From positions 1 to 64,000 of the forward strand of contig CAJTVE010000005.1 of NCBI GenBank assembly GCA_910579655.1: a stretch of DNA of 64,000 nt, read 5' to 3'. Shown here piece by piece: positions 61,437 to 64,000 of this stretch; position 1 is the stretch's first letter; every line of letters begins with the position of its first letter. The translations under genes were made by a program, and so were the position numbers. Below the pieces are notes generated by a model that searched no databases, was not told the origin of the DNA, and was given only the letters and a program-made list of their open reading frames with translations. This stretch comes from an uncultured Allobaculum sp. (GTDB taxonomy: Bacteria > Bacillota_I > Bacilli_A > Erysipelotrichales > Erysipelotrichaceae).

Positions 61437-62780
61437 ATGGAACAGACAAAATCTAACGGGTTTATGACCAAGTTCGCCGACTTCGCTGCGAAATTTGGAA
61501 ACCTGCTCTATCTGCGCACAATGCGCGACGCTTTTGCGACGATCATGCCACTGTATATTCTGGCTGGTATCGCAGTTCTTTTAAACAACACCGTATTTAC
61601 CTGGATCTTCTCCGGGGATGCACTTACAAACATCCAGTACTGGGGCAACGCTCTGGTCAATGGTACGCTGAATATTTCCGGTCTGCTTATTGCCGCAACC
61701 ATCGGATACTGCTTATCTGTAAACCGTGAATTCGACAACCCATTATCCACTGCGGTTGTCGCTGTAGCTGGTGTCGTTGTCATGATGCCTATGCAGGTTG
61801 AATTAACACCAATCGCAGAAGGTACGAATGCGGATATCTTCTCTGGTGTGCTGACTTATAACAACCTGGGTACCGGCGGTATGTTTGGTGGTATTCTCAT
61901 TGGTCTTCTGATCTCTGAGCTTTACATCAAATTATCCAACATGAAACAGCTCCAGATTAACCTTGGCAATCAGGTTCCACCTGCTGTTGGAAAATCTTTC
62001 AACGTCCTGATTCCAGTTATGCTTTCCCTGGCCATCTTCGCAGTTTTAGCCACTCTGATCGCAATGTGCGGAACGGATTTAATTACCCTGATCAAGAACT
62101 TTATCCAGACTCCTCTGAAATCCATCGGTACAAGCCTTTGGGGAACGATCATTCTGTATACCCTGGGCAACCTGCTCTGGCTGTTTGGTATTCACCAGTC
62201 TGTTATTTACTCCTCGATTCTTGAACCACTGTTAATTATCAACATCCAGGAAAACATCGCTGCTTATGCAGCTGGTACTGCAATTCCAAACGTAATTAAC
62301 GTCTCTCAGGTAACCTCCTTTGGTCTGTTAGGCGGATCTGGCTCAACCCTGTGCCTGTTAATTGCAACCTTCATCGTAGGCCGCAACGCTGCAACCCGCA
62401 ATGTTGCGAAACTGTCGATTGTTCCAGGTCTGTTCAACATCAACGAACCTGTATTATTCGGCTACCCAATCGTTTACAACATCACCATGGCGATTCCATT
62501 CCTGTTAGTTCCAGTTATGGGTATCGTTATTTCTTACCTGGCCACTGTATCGGGCATGATGCATCCATGTGTAACGTTAGTTCCTTGGACAACTCCAGTT
62601 CTGCTCTCCGGCTTCTTGGCAACTGGTGGTGACTGGATGGCCGTTATCGTTCAGGCACTCGTTCTGATTCTTGGTGTTCTGATCTACATGCCATTCGTTA
62701 AGGTCAACGATAAGGTTATGGAACGTCAGGCCGTTGAAGCTGATGACGATGACGATGATGATGTCTTCGATCTCGACTGA
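61437..62780 (+). CDS. celB: PTS cellobiose/lichenan-type IIC component
   Basis: A 447-residue membrane permease with about ten hydrophobic segments, starting LYLRTMRDAFATIMPLYILAGIAVLL. NINEPVLFGYPIVYN is the conserved substrate-channel motif of the lactose/cellobiose IIC family. The C-terminus ends in a run of seven Asp followed by VFDLD, an acidic cytoplasmic tail. GAGGAAGGAA lies 5-8 bases before the ATG. It imports the sugar while IIB phosphorylates it. Confidence 0.94.
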   Translation: MEQTKSNGFMTKFADFAAKFGNLLYLRTMRDAFATIMPLYILAGIAVLLNNTVFTWIFSGDALTNIQYWGNALVNGTLNISGLLIAATIGYCLSVNREFDNPLSTAVVAVAGVVVMMPMQVELTPIAEGTNADIFSGVLTYNNLGTGGMFGGILIGLLISELYIKLSNMKQLQINLGNQVPPAVGKSFNVLIPVMLSLAIFAVLATLIAMCGTDLITLIKNFIQTPLKSIGTSLWGTIILYTLGNLLWLFGIHQSVIYSSILEPLLIINIQENIAAYAAGTAIPNVINVSQVTSFGLLGGSGSTLCLLIATFIVGRNAATRNVAKLSIVPGLFNINEPVLFGYPIVYNITMAIPFLLVPVMGIVISYLATVSGMMHPCVTLVPWTTPVLLSGFLATGGDWMAVIVQALVLILGVLIYMPFVKVNDKVMERQAVEADDDDDDDVFDLD

Positions 62781-62862
62781 TCAACAGAACAGCTGACAAA
62801 GAAACCGAAAAGTCTGAACAGAAATCAATAAAGCTGATTTCCATTCAATTTTAAAGACTCGA

Positions 62863-62879
62863 AAAGGCGCTTCGCCTTT
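62863..62879 (+). terminator. Short hairpin between IIC and IIB
   Basis: AAAGGCG-CTT-CGCCTTT without a T-tract, 58 bases before IIB. It may stabilise or process the mRNA rather than end it. Confidence 0.45.
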
Positions 62880-62936
62880 GAGCATAAACTCAATAATTCA
62901 TGAAAACAGACAAATGTCTGAAGGAGAAAATAGAAC

Positions 62937-63251
62937 ATGAAAAACATTCTGCTCGTCTGCAACGCTGGTATGTCCACTTCCATCCTCGTGCGCAATATGA
63001 CTAAAGCTGCCGAAGAACTCGGCGTTGACTGCCACATCGAAGCCAAATCCTTAACCCAGGCAAAAAAAGAACTGAATGGCGTTGATGTCATTCTGCTTGG
63101 ACCGCAGATCGGCTACGAACTCAATAACGTCAAAGAACTTGCTCCTGACACTCCATCCGCTGTCATCGACATGAAAGAATATGGTTCCATGGATGGTAAA
63201 AAAGTTCTGAAGACAGCCTATAAACTGATGAAAGCCGCTCAGAAAAAATAA
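62937..63251 (+). CDS. celA: PTS lactose/cellobiose-type IIB component
   Basis: A 104-residue cytoplasmic IIB protein. The phosphorylated Cys is in ILLVCNAGMSTS, the P-loop-like motif of the family; VILLGPQIGYEL and DMKEYGSMDGKKVL follow as usual. GAAGGAGAA lies 8-9 bases before the ATG. It completes the PTS with IIC just upstream and IIA at 58012. Confidence 0.95.
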   Translation: MKNILLVCNAGMSTSILVRNMTKAAEELGVDCHIEAKSLTQAKKELNGVDVILLGPQIGYELNNVKELAPDTPSAVIDMKEYGSMDGKKVLKTAYKLMKAAQKK

Positions 63252-63287
63252 GAAGAAAAGCAAAACTGCTCCTGAATCACTCATCCC

Positions 63288-63331
63288 CAAAAGAACTGCA
63301 GACCTTCCCACCGGCCTGCAGTTCTTTTTTT
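63288..63331 (+). terminator. Intrinsic terminator of the GH1-IIC-IIB operon
   Basis: AAAAGAACTGCAG pairs with CTGCAGTTCTTTT, followed by TTT; it lies about 40 bases after the IIB stop. Confidence 0.9.
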
Positions 63332-63650
63332 ACAATTCCTTTTGCAAACTTGATTTTGCCAACTGCCAGACTTCTGGCAGCCTGTCTGGACGATACCGCT
63401 TACAGGTCAAACCATTCAATCTGTCCAGTAAAAATCATGCGTCTGGAAATGGTCATTTGCATCGCAAAGGGGATAATAAAAAACGTATCCTCGAAAAATC
63501 TGAACAGATGCTTCCTTATGCGAAGCAAAACAATAACTTTTATCTCATATCTGTCTGATCTTCAACAGTTTCTGTTTTATGAACAAAAGCAGTTTTTTTA
63601 TGAAAACTTAAGAAGATGAGTGAAAGGATGAAGGGAAAGGAAAATGGAAT
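63332..63650. other. Gap before the patatin-like gene
   Basis: About 320 bases. An 89-codon plus frame at 63350-63619 lacks a ribosome site. Nothing else recognised. Confidence 0.4.
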
Positions 63651-64000
63651 ATGCTGCAATGGATTGAAAACATTCAATCTCTTTTTAACCGCCAGGAAAG
63701 TGAATCTGGTTCTTCGTCTGGCCAGGGCTTCGAGCCGGGAAAGACAAGCTTGAAACCTTCTTTGAAACCAGAGCATACAACATGCCTGATTGATGTGGGC
63801 GGAGGACTTCGCGGGGTGTATGCGGCCGGGGTCCTGGAAAGATTGATGGATGAAAATATCCAGGTTGATTTATGTATCGGGGTCAGTGCGGGCAGCGCCA
63901 ATCTGGCTACCTATATCGCGAAACAGAAAGGACGATTATACGCCTATTATCATGAATACGGCTTTCGTCAGGAGTATGCCTCGATTCATAATTATCTGAC
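63651..64000 (+). CDS. Patatin-like phospholipase, N-terminal part
   Basis: The gene runs off the window after 116 codons. From residue ~47 the patatin fold begins: LIDVGGGLRGVYAAGVLERL holds the oxyanion-hole GGGxRG, and IGVSAGSANLATY holds GxSxG with the catalytic Ser. The Asp of the dyad lies outside. The first ~45 residues are a polar leader without a membrane segment. The ATG at 63651 has AAAGGA about 9-10 bases upstream. RssA/YchK-like cytoplasmic hydrolases are the nearest relatives; the substrate is unknown. Confidence 0.85.
   Translation, partial: MLQWIENIQSLFNRQESESGSSSGQGFEPGKTSLKPSLKPEHTTCLIDVGGGLRGVYAAGVLERLMDENIQVDLCIGVSAGSANLATYIAKQKGRLYAYYHEYGFRQEYASIHNYL

Overview
The window looks like chromosomal DNA from a low-to-mid GC Gram-positive bacterium (Bacillota), most plausibly of the Erysipelotrichia. 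The reasons are Spx, ScpA/ScpB, an Asp23-family gene beside nusB, the order nusB-xseA-xseB-ispA-dxs-tlyA-recN, a TTG start on dxs and recN, strong AGGAGG ribosome sites, and intrinsic terminators after most transcription units. The class assignment is inference. No rRNA, tRNA or CRISPR array was seen.

Layout. 1-3.1 kb: the end of an unidentified ORF, then an IS110-family element whose noncoding upstream end is full of hairpins (candidate bridge RNA). 3.5-12 kb: a GH13-like lipoprotein with lost catalytic residues, a threonine-aldolase-like enzyme, a minus-strand cassette (ATP-grasp ligase, esterase, metallophosphoesterase), a Nudix hydrolase and an amidase-fold protein lacking its zinc ligands. 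12.4-24.4 kb: housekeeping genes scpAB, rluB-rsmE, mtaB-murE, rpsU, phoH, then an AmmeMemoRadiSam pair. 24.5-31 kb: a hypothetical gene, spx, yebC, a TtcA-like gene and glmS. 31.3-46.3 kb: truB-ribF, then asp23-nusB-xseA, xseB-ispA, dxs-tlyA-recN-dinB-trmN, xerD, and mrp with a Sel1-repeat gene. Many of these genes overlap by 4-52 bases.

Accessory part, 46.7-57.1 kb: two overlapping tetR genes; a 3.4-kb AT-richer segment with an XRE/TPR regulator and a membrane-anchored extracytoplasmic protein, bracketed by an inverted pair of related ~130-bp sequences; a PH-like membrane protein; a DUF3284-like protein; a DEDDh exonuclease with a basic tail; a second tyrosine recombinase; and an ATGA-coupled pair of PIN-like genes. 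A very AT-rich, gene-free stretch follows.

58-63.3 kb: a complete beta-glucoside PTS locus. A GntR/UTRA regulator and IIA on the minus strand are divergent from a GH1 6-phospho-beta-glucosidase, IIC and IIB on the plus strand. The ~900-base divergent region carries repeated (t/c)TAGACA-type motifs, likely the GntR operators. The window ends inside a patatin-like phospholipase gene.

The most unusual items are the structured IS110 end, the flanked regulator island, the PIN-like gene pair, the ATP-grasp cassette and the two pseudoenzyme-like cell-surface proteins.
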